A stretch of DNA of 64,000 nt from Halorientalis sp. LT38 (GTDB taxonomy: Archaea; Halobacteriota; Halobacteria; Halobacteriales; Haloarculaceae), in the NCBI RefSeq assembly GCF_037031225.1, contig NZ_JAYEZN010000001.1, forward strand, positions 1 through 64,000, written 5' to 3'. The translations under genes were made by a program, and so were the position numbers. Position 1 is the stretch's first letter, and each line of letters starts with the position of its first letter. Shown in pieces: positions 25,203 to 34,522 of this stretch. The notes under the pieces are model-generated. The model ran no database searches. It had not been told where the DNA came from and saw nothing but the letters and a program-made list of their open reading frames with translations.

Positions 25203-26372
25203 TCAGGGCCGGAGGACCACCTTGATGCAGTCGTCCTCCTTGTCGTTGAACTTGCGATAGAGGTCCGGCCCGTCCTCCAGCGACGCCTCGTGGGTCACGA
25301 CGAACGAGGGGTCGATCTCCCCCTCCTCGATGCGTTCGAGCAGCGGCCCGAGGTAGCGCTGGACGTGCGTCTGACCGGTCTTCACTGTCAAGGCTTTGTT
25401 CATCAGCGGGCCGAAGGGGAAGTTGTCCATCCGGCCGACGTAGACGCCGGGCACGGAGAGGGTCCCGCCCTTCCGGCAGCACCGGATCGCCTCGCGGAGG
25501 ACGTAGGGCCGGTCGTCTTCGAGTTTCACCGAGCGTTTCATCCGATCGGTGGCGTCGACGAGGCCGGTGCCGTGCGCGTCGGTCCCGACGGCGTCGATAC
25601 AGCTGTCCGGTCCCCGGTTGGCCGTCAGCTCCATCAGCCGGTGGTAGACGTCTTCCTCCGAGTAGTCGATCGGCACCGCGTCGCCGTGTTCCCGGGCCAT
25701 CTCGAGCCGTTCGGGGACCCGGTCGATGGCGATCACCCTGTCGGCGCCCATCATCTGGGCGCTCTGGATGGCGAACTGGCCGACGGGGCCACAGCCCCAC
25801 ACGGCCACCGTGTCCGCCGGCTCGATGTCAGCGTTCTCGGCGGCCATGTAGCCCGTCGGGAAGATATCCGAGAGGAAGAGGACTTCCTCGTCCGAGAGGT
25901 CGGACTCGATCTTGATCGGGCCGACGTCGGCGTAGGGCACCCGGAGGTACTCCGCCTGCCCGCCGGCGTAGCCCCCGAGCATGTGGGAGTAGCCGAACAG
26001 GCCGGCCGGCGAGTGGCCCATGACCTCGCGGGCGATCTCGGCGTTGGGGTTCGAGTTGTCACAGAGCGAGTAGAGGTCGTTCTCGCAGAACCAGCAGGAG
26101 CCACAGCTGATGGTGAAGGGGACGACCACTCGATCCCCGACCTCCAGCGTCTCCACCTCGTCGCCGACCTCGATCACCTCGCCCATCGGTTCGTGGCCGA
26201 GGACGTCCCCCTCCTGCATCGAGGGCACCCGGCCGTGGTAGAGGTGCAGGTCCGAACCGCAGATCGCCGTTGCGGTCACCTCGATGATCGCGTCTGTCGG
26301 GTTGACGATCTGGGGGCGCGGGACGTCCTCGACGCGGACGTCCTGCTCGCCGTGCCAGGTCAGCGCCCTCAC
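25203..26372 (-). CDS. Zinc-dependent alcohol dehydrogenase (formaldehyde dehydrogenase-like)
   Basis: 389-residue medium-chain dehydrogenase. Catalytic zinc ligands are Cys38 ([13 protein letters not shown]) and His60-Glu61 (LGHEPMGEV); the structural zinc site is Cys90, Cys93, Cys96 and Cys104. The NAD(P)-binding glycine motif is [12 protein letters not shown], and the first Asp after it ([14 protein letters not shown]) favours NAD. The long form with [20 protein letters not shown] matches glutathione-independent formaldehyde dehydrogenase-like enzymes. The start codon overlaps the stop of the SRPBCC gene (ATGA), so both are one operon. Confidence 0.9.
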   Translation of the reverse strand: MRALTWHGEQDVRVEDVPRPQIVNPTDAIIEVTATAICGSDLHLYHGRVPSMQEGDVLGHEPMGEVIEVGDEVETLEVGDRVVVPFTISCGSCWFCENDLYSLCDNSNPNAEIAREVMGHSPAGLFGYSHMLGGYAGGQAEYLRVPYADVGPIKIESDLSDEEVLFLSDIFPTGYMAAENADIEPADTVAVWGCGPVGQFAIQSAQMMGADRVIAIDRVPERLEMAREHGDAVPIDYSEEDVYHRLMELTANRGPDSCIDAVGTDAHGTGLVDATDRMKRSVKLEDDRPYVLREAIRCCRKGGTLSVPGVYVGRMDNFPFGPLMNKALTVKTGQTHVQRYLGPLLERIEEGEIDPSFVVTHEASLEDGPDLYRKFNDKEDDCIKVVLRP

Positions 26373-27133
26373 AGCAGATCACCCTCCCCACGTGCCGAGG
26401 GATTCCCCTCCAGCGTCGGGATCTCGCCGCTCTCGACGAGACTCTTGAACCGCGCGAGCGCCTGGCCGACGAGCATCTCCGGCGCCATGCCGAGCCGCTT
26501 CAGGACCGCGTCGCCGAGGGCACCGCCCGGCGGGTCGAAGCTAACCGTGAGCGTCATCTCGGTCCCGCGCCCGCCGGCGGCCTCGCGGAAGCGGACGGCA
26601 CCCTCGTGGGACACCACCGCGTCGCCCGGCGTCGCCCAGCGGACGATCTGACCGGGGTCGTCCTCGACGATCCGGGTTTCCCATGAGACGGCCCGTCCGT
26701 ACGGCGTGTGGACGGTCCAGTGGTGGCGGTCGTTCGCCGACGGCGTGACGTCCGCGACGTGGCTCATGACCCGCGCGAAGGTCTCCGGGTCGCGCCACGC
26801 CTCGTAGAGCTCGTCGGCCGATTTCCCCACCGAGATCGTGCGACTGACCGCCGCCGAGCCAGCGGACGAGCCCCGCCTTCCTGCCCCGCCTCTCGCCTCG
26901 CGCTTCCCGTTTCCGCTTCGTATCGCCCGGGTCAGCAGCCAGCCGCCCGCGAGCGCCGTCCCGATTCCGCGGAGCGATCGGCGCCGGACGCCCCGGACGA
27001 GGAGCGCGAGGCCGACGCCCGCCAGCGCCGCTCGTTTCGCCTGCGGGCCGAGGACGCCGCCGTCCCCGCTCTCTTCCCGCCCCTGGCCCTCTCCCACTCG
27101 AGCGCGCGTCGTGTCCTGTGATCGTGTTGCCAT
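26369..27133 (-). CDS. SRPBCC (polyketide cyclase/START-like) protein with membrane anchor
   Basis: 254-residue protein: a low-complexity N-terminus, a Gly/Leu-rich hydrophobic stretch with basic flanks (about 33-68, [14 protein letters not shown]), then an SRPBCC domain from about 95 ([50 protein letters not shown]). Such domains form hydrophobic ligand cavities; the ligand is unknown. The start at 27133 is fixed by GGGAGGTG six bases upstream, a rare Shine-Dalgarno site here; an in-frame GTG at 27142 lies within the spacer. Translationally coupled to the dehydrogenase by a 4-base overlap. Confidence 0.83.
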   Translation of the reverse strand: MATRSQDTTRARVGEGQGREESGDGGVLGPQAKRAALAGVGLALLVRGVRRRSLRGIGTALAGGWLLTRAIRSGNGKREARGGAGRRGSSAGSAAVSRTISVGKSADELYEAWRDPETFARVMSHVADVTPSANDRHHWTVHTPYGRAVSWETRIVEDDPGQIVRWATPGDAVVSHEGAVRFREAAGGRGTEMTLTVSFDPPGGALGDAVLKRLGMAPEMLVGQALARFKSLVESGEIPTLEGNPSARGEGDLL

Positions 27134-27284
27134 CGAGAGCACCTCCCGGGGTCACGGTCGACGGCTTCGGACGTCGAGAGCCTGACCGATGGTACCCGGT
27201 ACCACTCACGTGAAAGCAACTCGCCGGATTAGTGCCGTTGCCTGCGCCTGCAGGAGGGATAAATCGGGGGCCGAGCTGTCCAGT
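27134..27284. other. Intergenic region upstream of the SRPBCC gene
   Basis: Non-coding. It holds the near-palindrome GGTACCCGGTACC (27191-27203, two GGTACC half-sites), a possible operator for the SRPBCC operon, and GGATAAATC (about 27257-27265), which reads as a plus-strand TATA box for the candidate RNA downstream. No gene is visible. Confidence 0.4.
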
Positions 27285-27386
27285 CGTGGCTTGCTGGAGT
27301 GTGTGATTAGAGAAAAAACCAGCATCCGCGCGACCGAAGGGAGCGCGGTTCTCGGAACTCGCGCGTAGCGCGAGTTCCGCTTTTTT
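27285..27386 (+). ncRNA. Candidate small structured RNA
   Basis: Plus-strand region lying between two minus-strand genes, with no plus-strand gene to terminate. Signals: TATA-like GATAAATC about 26 bases before 27285; a GCTGG/CCAGC stem (about 27293-27297 with 27319-27323) enclosing an A-rich loop; a CCGCGC/GCGCGG stem (27326-27331 with 27343-27348) with loop GACCGAAGGGA; an 11-bp perfect stem (27354-27364 with 27368-27378) followed by GC and six T. The ends are estimates. It could also be only a terminator cluster. Confidence 0.35.
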
Positions 27387-27400
27387 AGCGTAGATTTTTT
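27354..27400 (+). terminator. Hairpin with two T6 runs, plus-strand terminator
   Basis: An 11-bp perfect inverted repeat (27354-27364 with 27368-27378, loop GTA) is followed by TTTTTT at 27381-27386 and a second TTTTTT at 27395-27400. This is a textbook U-tract terminator on the plus strand, though no protein gene on that strand ends here. Confidence 0.7.
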
Positions 27401-27433
27401 GCGGGGTGGGTCAGCGACCCACCCCGCAAAAAA
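27401..27433. terminator. 12-bp hairpin flanked by T6 and A6, terminator after cdc48
   Basis: Perfect inverted repeat 27401-27412 with 27416-27427 (loop AGC), extended by T6 (27395-27400) and A6 (27428-27433) to an 18-bp symmetric element. The A6 on the plus strand is a T6 on the minus strand, four bases after the cdc48 stop, so it can end the cdc48 transcript; on the plus strand the T6 ends the opposite transcript. Confidence 0.65.
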
Positions 27434-27437
27434 GGTA

Positions 27438-29711
27438 CTACTGGAAGGTCCGGCTGACGGTCTCTTCGTCGACCGCCGGCTCGGTGGTGTCGAAGCGCTC
27501 TTCGATCTCGTCGTAGCGCTCGCGGGTATCGTCGTCGACGCTGGGGCCCACCTGGTCGAGCGCGTACTCGAAGTGGTCCATCGTCACGCGGACGTTGCCC
27601 ACGCTCTCGCCGACTTCTTCGGGGTCGACGCTGCCGATGAACTCACGGCTGGCGGCCATGGAGGCCTCGCGGGCCAGCGCCTCGATGTCGGCGCCGACGT
27701 AGCCCTCGGTCTGGCGCGCCAGCTTGTCGAGGTCGACGTCGTCGGCCAGCGGCTTGTTCCGGGTGTGGACCTCGAGGATCTTCCGGCGGCCGTCCTCGTC
27801 GGGGACGGGCACGTGGACGTGCCGGTCCAGCCGTCCGGGACGGAGCAGCGCGGAGTCGATCAGGTCCGGTCGGTTCGAGGTGGCGATCACCACGACGTCC
27901 TCCAGGGCCTCGATGCCGTCGAGTTCCGTCAGCAACTGGGAGACGACGCGCTCGCCGACGCCCGAGTCGCTGGCGTTCCGCCCGCGTTCGCCCGCGATCG
28001 AGTCGATCTCGTCGAAGAAGATCACCGTGGGCGCGTTCGCCCGGGCCTTCTCGAAGATCTCGCGGACGCCCTTCTCGGACTCCCCGACGAACTTGTTGAG
28101 CAGTTCCGGCCCCTTCACCGAGATGAAGTTGGACTGGGCCTCGTTGGCGACGGCTTTGGCGAGCAGGGTCTTCCCCGTGCCCGGCGGGCCGTACATGAGG
28201 ACGCCCTTGGCGGCCTGCATGTCCAGCGTCTCGAACACCTCGGGGTACTCGAGGGGCCACTGGATCGTCTCGCGGAGCCGTTCCTTGGTGTCCTCGAGGC
28301 CGCCGACGTCGTTCCAGGTGATGTCCGGAACTTCGACGAACACTTCACGGAGCGCCGAGGGTTCGATCCCCTTCAGCGCGTCCTTGAAGTCCGTCTCGGT
28401 GACCTGCAACCGTTCGAGGACCTCGGCGTCGATCTCCTCGCTCTCGAGGTCGAGTTCCGGGCGGATGCGTCGCAGCGCGTTCATCGCCGACTCCTTGGTC
28501 AGCGATTCGAGGTCCGCGCCGACGAACCCGTGCGTGTTCTCGGCGTACTTGTCGAGGTCGATGTCGTCGGTCAGGGGCATCCCGCGGGTGTGGACCTGCA
28601 GGATCTCCTTGCGGCCGTCCTTGTCCGGGACGCCGATCTCGATCTCGCGGTCGAAGCGACCGCCACGCCGGAGCGCGGGGTCGATGCTGTCGACGCGGTT
28701 GGTCGCGCCGATGACGACGACCTCGCGGCGCTCGTCTAGCCCGTCCATCAGGCTGAGCAGTTGCGCCACGACGCGCCGCTCGACGTCACCGGAAGTCTCG
28801 CCGCGCTTGGGCGCGATCGAGTCGATCTCGTCGATGAAGACGATGGCCGGGGCGTTCTCTTCGGCCTCCTCGAACACCTCGCGGAGCTGTTCCTCGCTCT
28901 CCCCGTAGTACTTCGACATGATCTCGGGGCCCGAGATGTTGGTGAAGTAGGCGTCGATCTCGTTGGCGACGGCCTTGGCCATCAGGGTCTTCCCCGTGCC
29001 GGGCGGGCCGTGCAGGAGGACGCCTTTCGGCGGCTCGATGCCGAGCTGCTGGAACAGCTCGGGGTGGCGCATCGGCAGCTCGATCATCTCGCGGACCTGT
29101 TCGAGCTCGTCGTCGAGCCCGCCGATGTCCTCGTAGGTGACGTTGGGCGTCTCCTGGCTGGCCGCGCCGCCGGTGCCCTCGCCGACGATCTGTTCGGCCG
29201 GCTTCTCGCTCACCTGGATGTCCGTCGAGTCCGTGACGACGACAGTGCCGGAGGGATCGGTCTCGGCGATCTTCAGCGGGATCTTCTGGCCCGACATCGA
29301 CGAGAGCGGGCCCAGACCGAGCGAGAAGGGCACCGTCTGCCCCGTCGTGACGGCCTGTCCGGAGAGCTTGTTACGGATGTGGGGGCCGACGTTACCTCGG
29401 ACCCGGAGGTTCTGGGGGAGCGCGACCGTGATCGAGGTGGCGGGCTTGACGTCCGCGCCCTCGACCTCGACGGAGTCGTCGATCCCGACGTTTGCCTCCT
29501 GGCGGAGCTGGCCGTCGATCCGGACGACGCCCTTGCCCTCGTCCTCGGGGTAGCCGGGCCAGACGCGGGCGACAGCGCGCCCGCTGTTCTTGCCCTCGAT
29601 GACGATGTAATCGCCGTTCTCGAGGCCCATCTCGGACATGGCAGCGCGGTCGATGGCGGCCAGCCCGCGCCCCGCGTCCTTTTGCTTCAGGGGCTTGACG
29701 GTGAGTTTCAT
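27438..29711 (-). CDS. cdc48: Cdc48/VCP-type AAA+ ATPase
   Basis: 757-residue unfoldase that extracts and unfolds proteins, often for the proteasome. Domains: N-terminal double-psi barrel (about 1-90, [20 protein letters not shown]), second N subdomain to about 185, D1 AAA module with Walker A 235-242 and Walker B VFIDEID (291-297), D2 module with Walker A 508-515 and [13 protein letters not shown]. Arginine-finger regions RRGGRFDRE and [10 protein letters not shown] are intact. The C-terminus is acidic and ends TFQ. The start overlaps the upstream small-gene stop by 4 bases. A U-tract terminator follows at once. Confidence 0.96.
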   Translation of the reverse strand: MKLTVKPLKQKDAGRGLAAIDRAAMSEMGLENGDYIVIEGKNSGRAVARVWPGYPEDEGKGVVRIDGQLRQEANVGIDDSVEVEGADVKPATSITVALPQNLRVRGNVGPHIRNKLSGQAVTTGQTVPFSLGLGPLSSMSGQKIPLKIAETDPSGTVVVTDSTDIQVSEKPAEQIVGEGTGGAASQETPNVTYEDIGGLDDELEQVREMIELPMRHPELFQQLGIEPPKGVLLHGPPGTGKTLMAKAVANEIDAYFTNISGPEIMSKYYGESEEQLREVFEEAEENAPAIVFIDEIDSIAPKRGETSGDVERRVVAQLLSLMDGLDERREVVVIGATNRVDSIDPALRRGGRFDREIEIGVPDKDGRKEILQVHTRGMPLTDDIDLDKYAENTHGFVGADLESLTKESAMNALRRIRPELDLESEEIDAEVLERLQVTETDFKDALKGIEPSALREVFVEVPDITWNDVGGLEDTKERLRETIQWPLEYPEVFETLDMQAAKGVLMYGPPGTGKTLLAKAVANEAQSNFISVKGPELLNKFVGESEKGVREIFEKARANAPTVIFFDEIDSIAGERGRNASDSGVGERVVSQLLTELDGIEALEDVVVIATSNRPDLIDSALLRPGRLDRHVHVPVPDEDGRRKILEVHTRNKPLADDVDLDKLARQTEGYVGADIEALAREASMAASREFIGSVDPEEVGESVGNVRVTMDHFEYALDQVGPSVDDDTRERYDEIEERFDTTEPAVDEETVSRTFQ

Positions 29712-29947
29712 AGGTCCACCTCGACAGTGAGGACGCCGTTTTTCATAAACGCTTGCGCGTCCTCTCCGTCTTCGATGTCGAATTCGTACTGCTCTCCGTC
29801 CGCGACGACGATGGCGGTATCACCGACCACGTCGACGCTCGCGTCGCGACCGACCCCGACGTCGGCCACGAACACGACCGCGCCGTCCTCGTACTCGCGC
29901 CGACCCACGGGGCCTTCCTCCGCTCTGAACTGCTCTTGACCATTCAT
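29708..29947 (-). CDS. Small Hsp20-like protein (DUF7127-like) co-transcribed with cdc48
   Basis: 79-residue acidic protein with an alpha-crystallin-like beta pattern: [35 protein letters not shown] and the C-terminal [13 protein letters not shown], which mirrors the NGVLTV motif of Hsp20 proteins. It is shorter than normal small heat-shock proteins and lacks the I-x-I tail. I recall it as haloarchaeal DUF7127. Its stop overlaps the cdc48 start by 4 bases, so the products are made together; a role as chaperone or adaptor for Cdc48 is inference. A TATA box and an inverted repeat lie immediately upstream. Confidence 0.85.
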   Translation of the reverse strand: MNGQEQFRAEEGPVGRREYEDGAVVFVADVGVGRDASVDVVGDTAIVVADGEQYEFDIEDGEDAQAFMKNGVLTVEVDL

Positions 29948-29964
29948 ACTAACTCTAAGTTAGT
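29948..29964. promoter_or_regulatory. Inverted repeat abutting the Hsp20-like/cdc48 operon start
   Basis: Perfect 7-bp inverted repeat ACTAACT-CTA-AGTTAGT, directly before the ATG at 29947 and over the expected transcription start (TATA box at 29973-29980). Its place suits an operator that blocks initiation; regulation by heat or salt is inference. Confidence 0.5.
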
Positions 29965-29972
29965 CGCGAGAG

Positions 29973-29980
29973 TATATAAA
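29973..29980 (-). promoter_or_regulatory. TATA box of the Hsp20-like/cdc48 operon
   Basis: TTTATATA on the minus strand, about 29 bases before the ATG at 29947, the best TATA box in the window. Confidence 0.75.
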
Positions 29981-30103
29981 TCTGTCGCCCACAAAACGCA
30001 CGACGGCATCGGTGTCGTCGATTGACGGTCGAATTGCGGTTCGATCCTCCGGCCGGTCGGCGAACCCGGTGGGATTTATCACTGCGTCGCCGGAAGGGCC
30101 GGT

Positions 30104-30883
30104 ATGCAGACGGTGGCACACGACGGCCGCGAGACGGCGTACTGGGTCGACGGAGCGGACGGCGATGGGGACGACGACGGGCCGGTCGTCTGTTTCGTCC
30201 ACGGGAGCGGCCAGCGCAACGACGTGTGGCGCGAACAGACCGGACGCGAGGGCTACACGGCCGTGACGCTGGACCTGAGCGGCCACGGCGACTCCGAGGA
30301 CGTCGACACCCCGGCCGGCCCGGAGACGATGGACGCGTACGTGCGTGACGTGGCAGCGGTCGCGCGCGCTACCGACGCCGACGTGATCGCCGGCCACTCG
30401 CTCGGCGGCGCGGTCGTCCAGACCCTCGTCCTCGAGGACGCCTACGACCCAGAGGCGGTCGTGCTCGCTGGCACGGGCGCCAAACTCGGCATCGGCGAGG
30501 ACGTGGGAGCGATGCTCGGTGGCGACGTCGAACCCATCCTCTCGTTCATGCGGTCGGCGAACGTCCTCTTCGAGGACACCGACCACCCGGCCGCCGGGCC
30601 GACCGACGAACTGATGCGGGAGGTCGGGATGGCGATGCTCAAGCGCGACCTCTCGACCTGCGACACCTTCGACGTGCGCGACCGCCTGGACGAGATCACC
30701 GTCCCGGCGCTCTGCATCGTCGGCGACAACGACTCGCTGACCCCGCCGACCTTCTCGGAGTACCTCGTCGAGCACCTGCCCGACGCCGAGTACGCCGAGG
30801 TCCCCGGGACCAGCCACATGGCGATGCTCGAGAATCCGGCTGCCTGGAACGACGGCCTGGACGCGTTTCTCGACCGGCTCTGA
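30104..30883 (+). CDS. Alpha/beta hydrolase
   Basis: 259-residue soluble hydrolase of the alpha/beta fold. Oxyanion-loop region VCFVHGSGQRNDVW, the family LDLSGHGDSED, nucleophile elbow AGHSLGGA (Ser near residue 106), acid in IVGDNDSLTPP and catalytic His in PGTSHMAMLENP. All parts of a Ser-His-Asp triad are present. Resembles esterases and haloperoxidase-like enzymes; substrate unknown. A TTTATC element (30075-30080) lies 27 bases before the ATG, indicating a leaderless transcript. Confidence 0.88.
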   Translation: MQTVAHDGRETAYWVDGADGDGDDDGPVVCFVHGSGQRNDVWREQTGREGYTAVTLDLSGHGDSEDVDTPAGPETMDAYVRDVAAVARATDADVIAGHSLGGAVVQTLVLEDAYDPEAVVLAGTGAKLGIGEDVGAMLGGDVEPILSFMRSANVLFEDTDHPAAGPTDELMREVGMAMLKRDLSTCDTFDVRDRLDEITVPALCIVGDNDSLTPPTFSEYLVEHLPDAEYAEVPGTSHMAMLENPAAWNDGLDAFLDRL

Positions 30884-30975
30884 GACCGAGCAGACCAATT
30901 TAAAGTCTCGGCTGGTTTCGAGTCCGGTTCCAGCCACTAGGTATACGGAATCGTTTCAGCTACTCTAGGTATTGG

Positions 30976-32742
30976 ATGCAGTTCCCCATCTTTCTCCCGG
31001 TTCTCGGCCTGACGTTCATCGTCGTCGTCGCCCTCGCGTACAACGGGTGGCGTCTCCGGCCCAAACCGGGGGCGACGTGGTTCGTCCTGACGATGCTCTC
31101 CCTGGGTATCTGGACGGTGGGCGAGATCATGGTCGTCGTGAACACGTCACTGGAGGCCAAGCTGTTCTGGTTGCGGTTCCTGCTGTTCGGGCCGGCGATC
31201 ACCGGCCAGTGCTGGTTTTTCTTCGCGACCCGCTACACCGGCCGCGACTCCCTGCATCGGCCGGCGACAGTGGCGGTCCTCTTCGGCCTCCCCCTCGCGT
31301 ACGTCGCTCACGGTATCTTCGTCCGTCCCTTCCCCGAGTCCACGCTCACCGACGTTACCCTCACCAGCGACGGCGGTCTCACGACGCTCTCCTACGGCCT
31401 CCAACCCGGTCCGACGGCGTACGTGGCGGCCTCGTACCTCCTCGTCGGGGTGGCCTCGTACTTCTTGTTCACCAAGTTCCTCCGGTCGCGGAACGTCTAC
31501 CGGACCCGTAACTTCGTCCTCCTCACGACTGGCGTCTTGATACTGGTCGGTCACACGGTGAGCCTCCTCGGGTACAGTCCGTTACCCAACCTGATGCTCG
31601 GCCTCTTCCTGTTCCCCCTCGGCGGGCTGCTCGGCGTGCTCGGCGCATACACGTCGTCGTTGTACTACTGGTTCTCACTGGACGGATTATTGCGGCGAAT
31701 CAGTTCGCGCTTTTCCGACGTCGTTCCGCTGGCTCGCCAGTTCATCGTCGAGGAGATTCCCACCGGGTTCGTCGTCCTCGACGACGAGGGCCGGATCGTC
31801 GACGTGAATCCCACCGCACGGTCGGTGCTGGGCGAGAACCGTCGGATCGTCGGCAAGCGCTTCGCCGACGTCGTCGCCGACGACGGTCCCCTCCAGGTGT
31901 TGCTGGACGAGGACGGCGCTCTCGAGGAGACGGAGGCGGAGGTCTGGATCGACGAGGGGGCCGACAGCCGATGTATCTCGATCCGCGTGACGGGCGTCGG
32001 CGGCGACGAGGACCGCGACGTCGGCGACGTCATCCTGATGCACGACGTCACGGAGCGCAAGGAGAGCGAGGAACGACTCCGCCGCCAGAACGAGCAGCTC
32101 GAGGAGTTCGCCGGCATCGTCTCGCACGACCTCCGGAACCCGCTGAACGTGGCGTCGGGGCACGTCGAACTCGCACAGGCCGGAAACGAGGAGTCCCTCG
32201 ACGAGGCCGCAGCGGCACTCGACCGGATGGAGGACCTGATCGACGACGTGCTGACGATGGCTCGCCAGAGCCAGACCGTCGAGGAGACGACGACGCTCTC
32301 GCTCGACTCGATCGCCCGCGAGGCCTGGTCGAACGTCGACACCGCGGACGCGACCCTCGTCACGGACGGTGACGGGACGGTCGCGGCCGACGAGAGCCGG
32401 CTCCTCCAGCTGCTCGAGAACCTCTATCGAAATAGTATCGAACACGGACGGCCAGACGTGACGGTCCGCGTCGGCACGCTCGACGACGGGTTCTACGTCG
32501 AGGACACCGGCCCCGGTATCGCACCGGAGCGGCGCTCCGAGGTCTTCGACCGCGGCGTCACGAGCGACGAGGACGGCACCGGGCTGGGTCTCTCTATCGT
32601 CGAGAGCGTGGTCGAGGCCCACGGCTGGGAGATCGCCCTCGCGGAAGGCACCGAGGGCGGGGCGCGCTTCGAGGTCAGGACGGAGCGGGGCGACGGAGAC
32701 CTGTCGTCGCTCGCGGGCGACCGGACTTCGGCCGGGTCCTGA
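30976..32742 (+). CDS. Sensor histidine kinase with 7TM N-terminal region and PAS domain
   Basis: 588-residue membrane sensor kinase. Residues 1-235 form seven membrane segments of the histidine-kinase N-terminal 7TM type; a PAS domain follows (about 257-362); then HisKA with phospho-accepting His384 in VSHDLRNPL, and the ATPase domain with N box LLENLYRNSIEHG, G1 EDTGPGI (Asp510) and G2 GTGLGLS. The signal is unknown. No response regulator is adjacent; the HalX regulator at 36915-37544 is the nearest but unlinked. A TATA-like TATACGG about 30 bases upstream fits a short or absent leader. Confidence 0.93.
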   Translation: MQFPIFLPVLGLTFIVVVALAYNGWRLRPKPGATWFVLTMLSLGIWTVGEIMVVVNTSLEAKLFWLRFLLFGPAITGQCWFFFATRYTGRDSLHRPATVAVLFGLPLAYVAHGIFVRPFPESTLTDVTLTSDGGLTTLSYGLQPGPTAYVAASYLLVGVASYFLFTKFLRSRNVYRTRNFVLLTTGVLILVGHTVSLLGYSPLPNLMLGLFLFPLGGLLGVLGAYTSSLYYWFSLDGLLRRISSRFSDVVPLARQFIVEEIPTGFVVLDDEGRIVDVNPTARSVLGENRRIVGKRFADVVADDGPLQVLLDEDGALEETEAEVWIDEGADSRCISIRVTGVGGDEDRDVGDVILMHDVTERKESEERLRRQNEQLEEFAGIVSHDLRNPLNVASGHVELAQAGNEESLDEAAAALDRMEDLIDDVLTMARQSQTVEETTTLSLDSIAREAWSNVDTADATLVTDGDGTVAADESRLLQLLENLYRNSIEHGRPDVTVRVGTLDDGFYVEDTGPGIAPERRSEVFDRGVTSDEDGTGLGLSIVESVVEAHGWEIALAEGTEGGARFEVRTERGDGDLSSLAGDRTSAGS

Positions 32743-32751
32743 TCCGGCCGC

Positions 32752-33558
32752 TCAGTACACGTCGTCGAGGTCGTCCTCGTAGTGGCTGTGTTCCTCGGCG
32801 GGGAACTCACCCGACTCGACGGCGTCTCTGTACCCCGCGACGGCCTCGCGCATCTCCTCGCGCACGTTCCCGAAGGCCTTCGAGAAGGGCGCGACGCCCT
32901 CGCTCAGCCCGATCACCTCGTCGACGGTGAGCACCTGGCCGTCACAGTCCGGGCCCGCACCGATACCGATGGTCGGGATGTCGATGGCCTCGGTGACCGC
33001 GGCGCCGAGGTTCGCGGGGACGTGTTCGAGCACGAGCGAGAACGCGCCCGCCTCCTCGTGGCGTTCGGCGAGGTCGACGATCTCCCGGGCCGAGTCCTCG
33101 TCGGTTCCCTGCCGGAAGAGCCCCGTCTCGTTCTCGCTCTGGGGGGTGAGGCCGAGGTGGGCCTGCACCGGGATCCCGATCTGCGTGAGCCGGCGGGTCA
33201 GCTCCACGGTGTGCTGGCCCGACTCGAGTTTCACCGCGTCGGCATTGGCCTCCTTGAGCATCCGCCCACAGTGCTGGATCGCCTCGTCTTCGTCGGCGCC
33301 GAAGGATAGGAAGGGCATGTCGGCGATCACCATGGCGTCCTCGGTCGCGCGGGCGACGGCGGCGGTCGCGCTCGCGATCTCGTCGACGGTGACGGGCAGC
33401 GTCGAGTCGTAGCCCAGCCGGAGGTTCCCGATCGAGTCGCCAACGAGGATCACGTCGACGCCGACCTCGTCGAGGACCGCCGCGGTCGGCGCGTCGTAGG
33501 CGGTCAACATGGTGAGCGGCTCCTCGCCGGCCGCGTCCCGGATCTCCTGTGCTCGCAT
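32752..33558 (-). CDS. panB: 3-methyl-2-oxobutanoate hydroxymethyltransferase (ketopantoate hydroxymethyltransferase)
   Basis: 268-residue PanB, which transfers a hydroxymethyl group from 5,10-methylene-tetrahydrofolate (or the archaeal pterin) to 2-oxoisovalerate, the first committed step to pantoate and coenzyme A. Signature VDVILVGDSIGN supplies the metal-binding Asp; a second Asp lies in VIADMPFLSFG; GIGAGPDCDGQVL holds the C-terminal family motif. Length is normal. The start at 33558 places the conserved MRAQEIRDA at the N-terminus; the upstream frame is not conserved. Ends 9 bases from the convergent kinase gene. Confidence 0.95.
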   Translation of the reverse strand: MRAQEIRDAAGEEPLTMLTAYDAPTAAVLDEVGVDVILVGDSIGNLRLGYDSTLPVTVDEIASATAAVARATEDAMVIADMPFLSFGADEDEAIQHCGRMLKEANADAVKLESGQHTVELTRRLTQIGIPVQAHLGLTPQSENETGLFRQGTDEDSAREIVDLAERHEEAGAFSLVLEHVPANLGAAVTEAIDIPTIGIGAGPDCDGQVLTVDEVIGLSEGVAPFSKAFGNVREEMREAVAGYRDAVESGEFPAEEHSHYEDDLDDVY

Positions 33559-33651
33559 ACCCTCGGCTCGGTCGCCCGGGGCCGTAAACGTGTCCGATAC
33601 TGGCAAGCCGCGACCGACAGTTGCTTATTCCGACCGGTCACACGAACCGGT

Positions 33652-33903
33652 GTGCCGCCGTCTCTGCAGGACCGCGAGCCCGACGCGACGACCGACCCCG
33701 ACGGGATCGACTACGGCTGGGTGATGCAGGTGACCTTCGTCACGACCATCGTGGTCGGCGCGCCGCTGGTCGCGCTGCTCGCGGTCGTCGTGGAACTGAA
33801 CACTTGGCCCGCACGCGCCAATTTCGCCATTCGCGTCGGCGCCGTCGTCTGGTTCTGCACCGCCGTCGCCGTCTACCTCTACGCCCGCCGCGTCCAGACC
33901 TGA
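33652..33903 (+). CDS. Small two-segment membrane protein (DUF5822-like)
   Basis: 83-residue protein with a polar N-terminus (SLQDREPDATTDPDGIDYGW) and two membrane segments, about residues 25-47 and 58-77, ending YARRVQT. I recall this pattern as haloarchaeal DUF5822, function unknown. The start is GTG at 33652; TTGCTTATTC about 26 bases upstream is a plausible TATA box, so the transcript would be leaderless. It is divergent from panB and convergent with the next HAD gene. Confidence 0.78.
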   Translation: MPPSLQDREPDATTDPDGIDYGWVMQVTFVTTIVVGAPLVALLAVVVELNTWPARANFAIRVGAVVWFCTAVAVYLYARRVQT

Positions 33904-33938
33904 TCGTCCCCCGGATCCGGCAGTTCTCGAGGGCCGTT

Positions 33939-34481
33939 TCACTCCGCGCACGGGAACTCGCGCGCGTAGACGTACTCCGTTCCCGCGCGCCTTGCGGTCA
34001 CCTCGTCGCGCTCCGAGTCGCCGACGAACAGCGCGTCGGCCGGCCGCGCACCGAGGCCGTCGACGGCGGCCAGCAGTGGTTCGGGATCGGGTTTCTCCGT
34101 CGCCACGGAGTCACGGCCGACGACGACGTCCACCGAACCGTCGAGCCCGTAGGTCTCCAGTGCGATCCGGCAGGCGGCCTCGGAGTTGAGTGAGCAGACG
34201 GCCACCGGCCGGTCAGCAGGCACCGTCCGCGAGAGCGGGAGCCGGCGGGACGTGCGCGCGCCCTCGCGCTCGAACTCGGCGATGGTCTCCTCGACCCGCC
34301 GCCGGTAGCCCGTCTCGTCAGACAGTTCCAGCATGGCCCAGAGGTCGGCGCCGTCGACGTCGACCCCGCGGGCCCGGAGGACGGCCGCCACCGCCCGACG
34401 GACCTCCTCCCAGTCCACGTCGAGGTGGACCAGGGTCCCGTCGAGGTCGTAGACGATCGCCTCGTACGCCTGGAGAGTCAC
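33939..34481 (-). CDS. HAD-family hydrolase (phosphoglycolate phosphatase-like)
   Basis: 180-residue HAD hydrolase. Motif I VYDLDGTLV at residues 10-18, motif II Ser in AVCSLNSEAA, Lys in ATEKPDPEPLL and motif IV VGDSERDEVTARRAGT. The small helical cap between motifs I and II (about 25-85) is short, as in C1-type phosphoglycolate phosphatase or beta-phosphoglucomutase relatives. Substrate unknown. Cytoplasmic, no signal. It lies 41 bases downstream of the acyl-CoA dehydrogenase gene on the same strand. Confidence 0.86.
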   Translation of the reverse strand: MTLQAYEAIVYDLDGTLVHLDVDWEEVRRAVAAVLRARGVDVDGADLWAMLELSDETGYRRRVEETIAEFEREGARTSRRLPLSRTVPADRPVAVCSLNSEAACRIALETYGLDGSVDVVVGRDSVATEKPDPEPLLAAVDGLGARPADALFVGDSERDEVTARRAGTEYVYAREFPCAE

Positions 34482-34522
34482 GGGCGCCGATTGGTCCGGC
34501 TGGAAAATAGCCCCTTCGGTGC

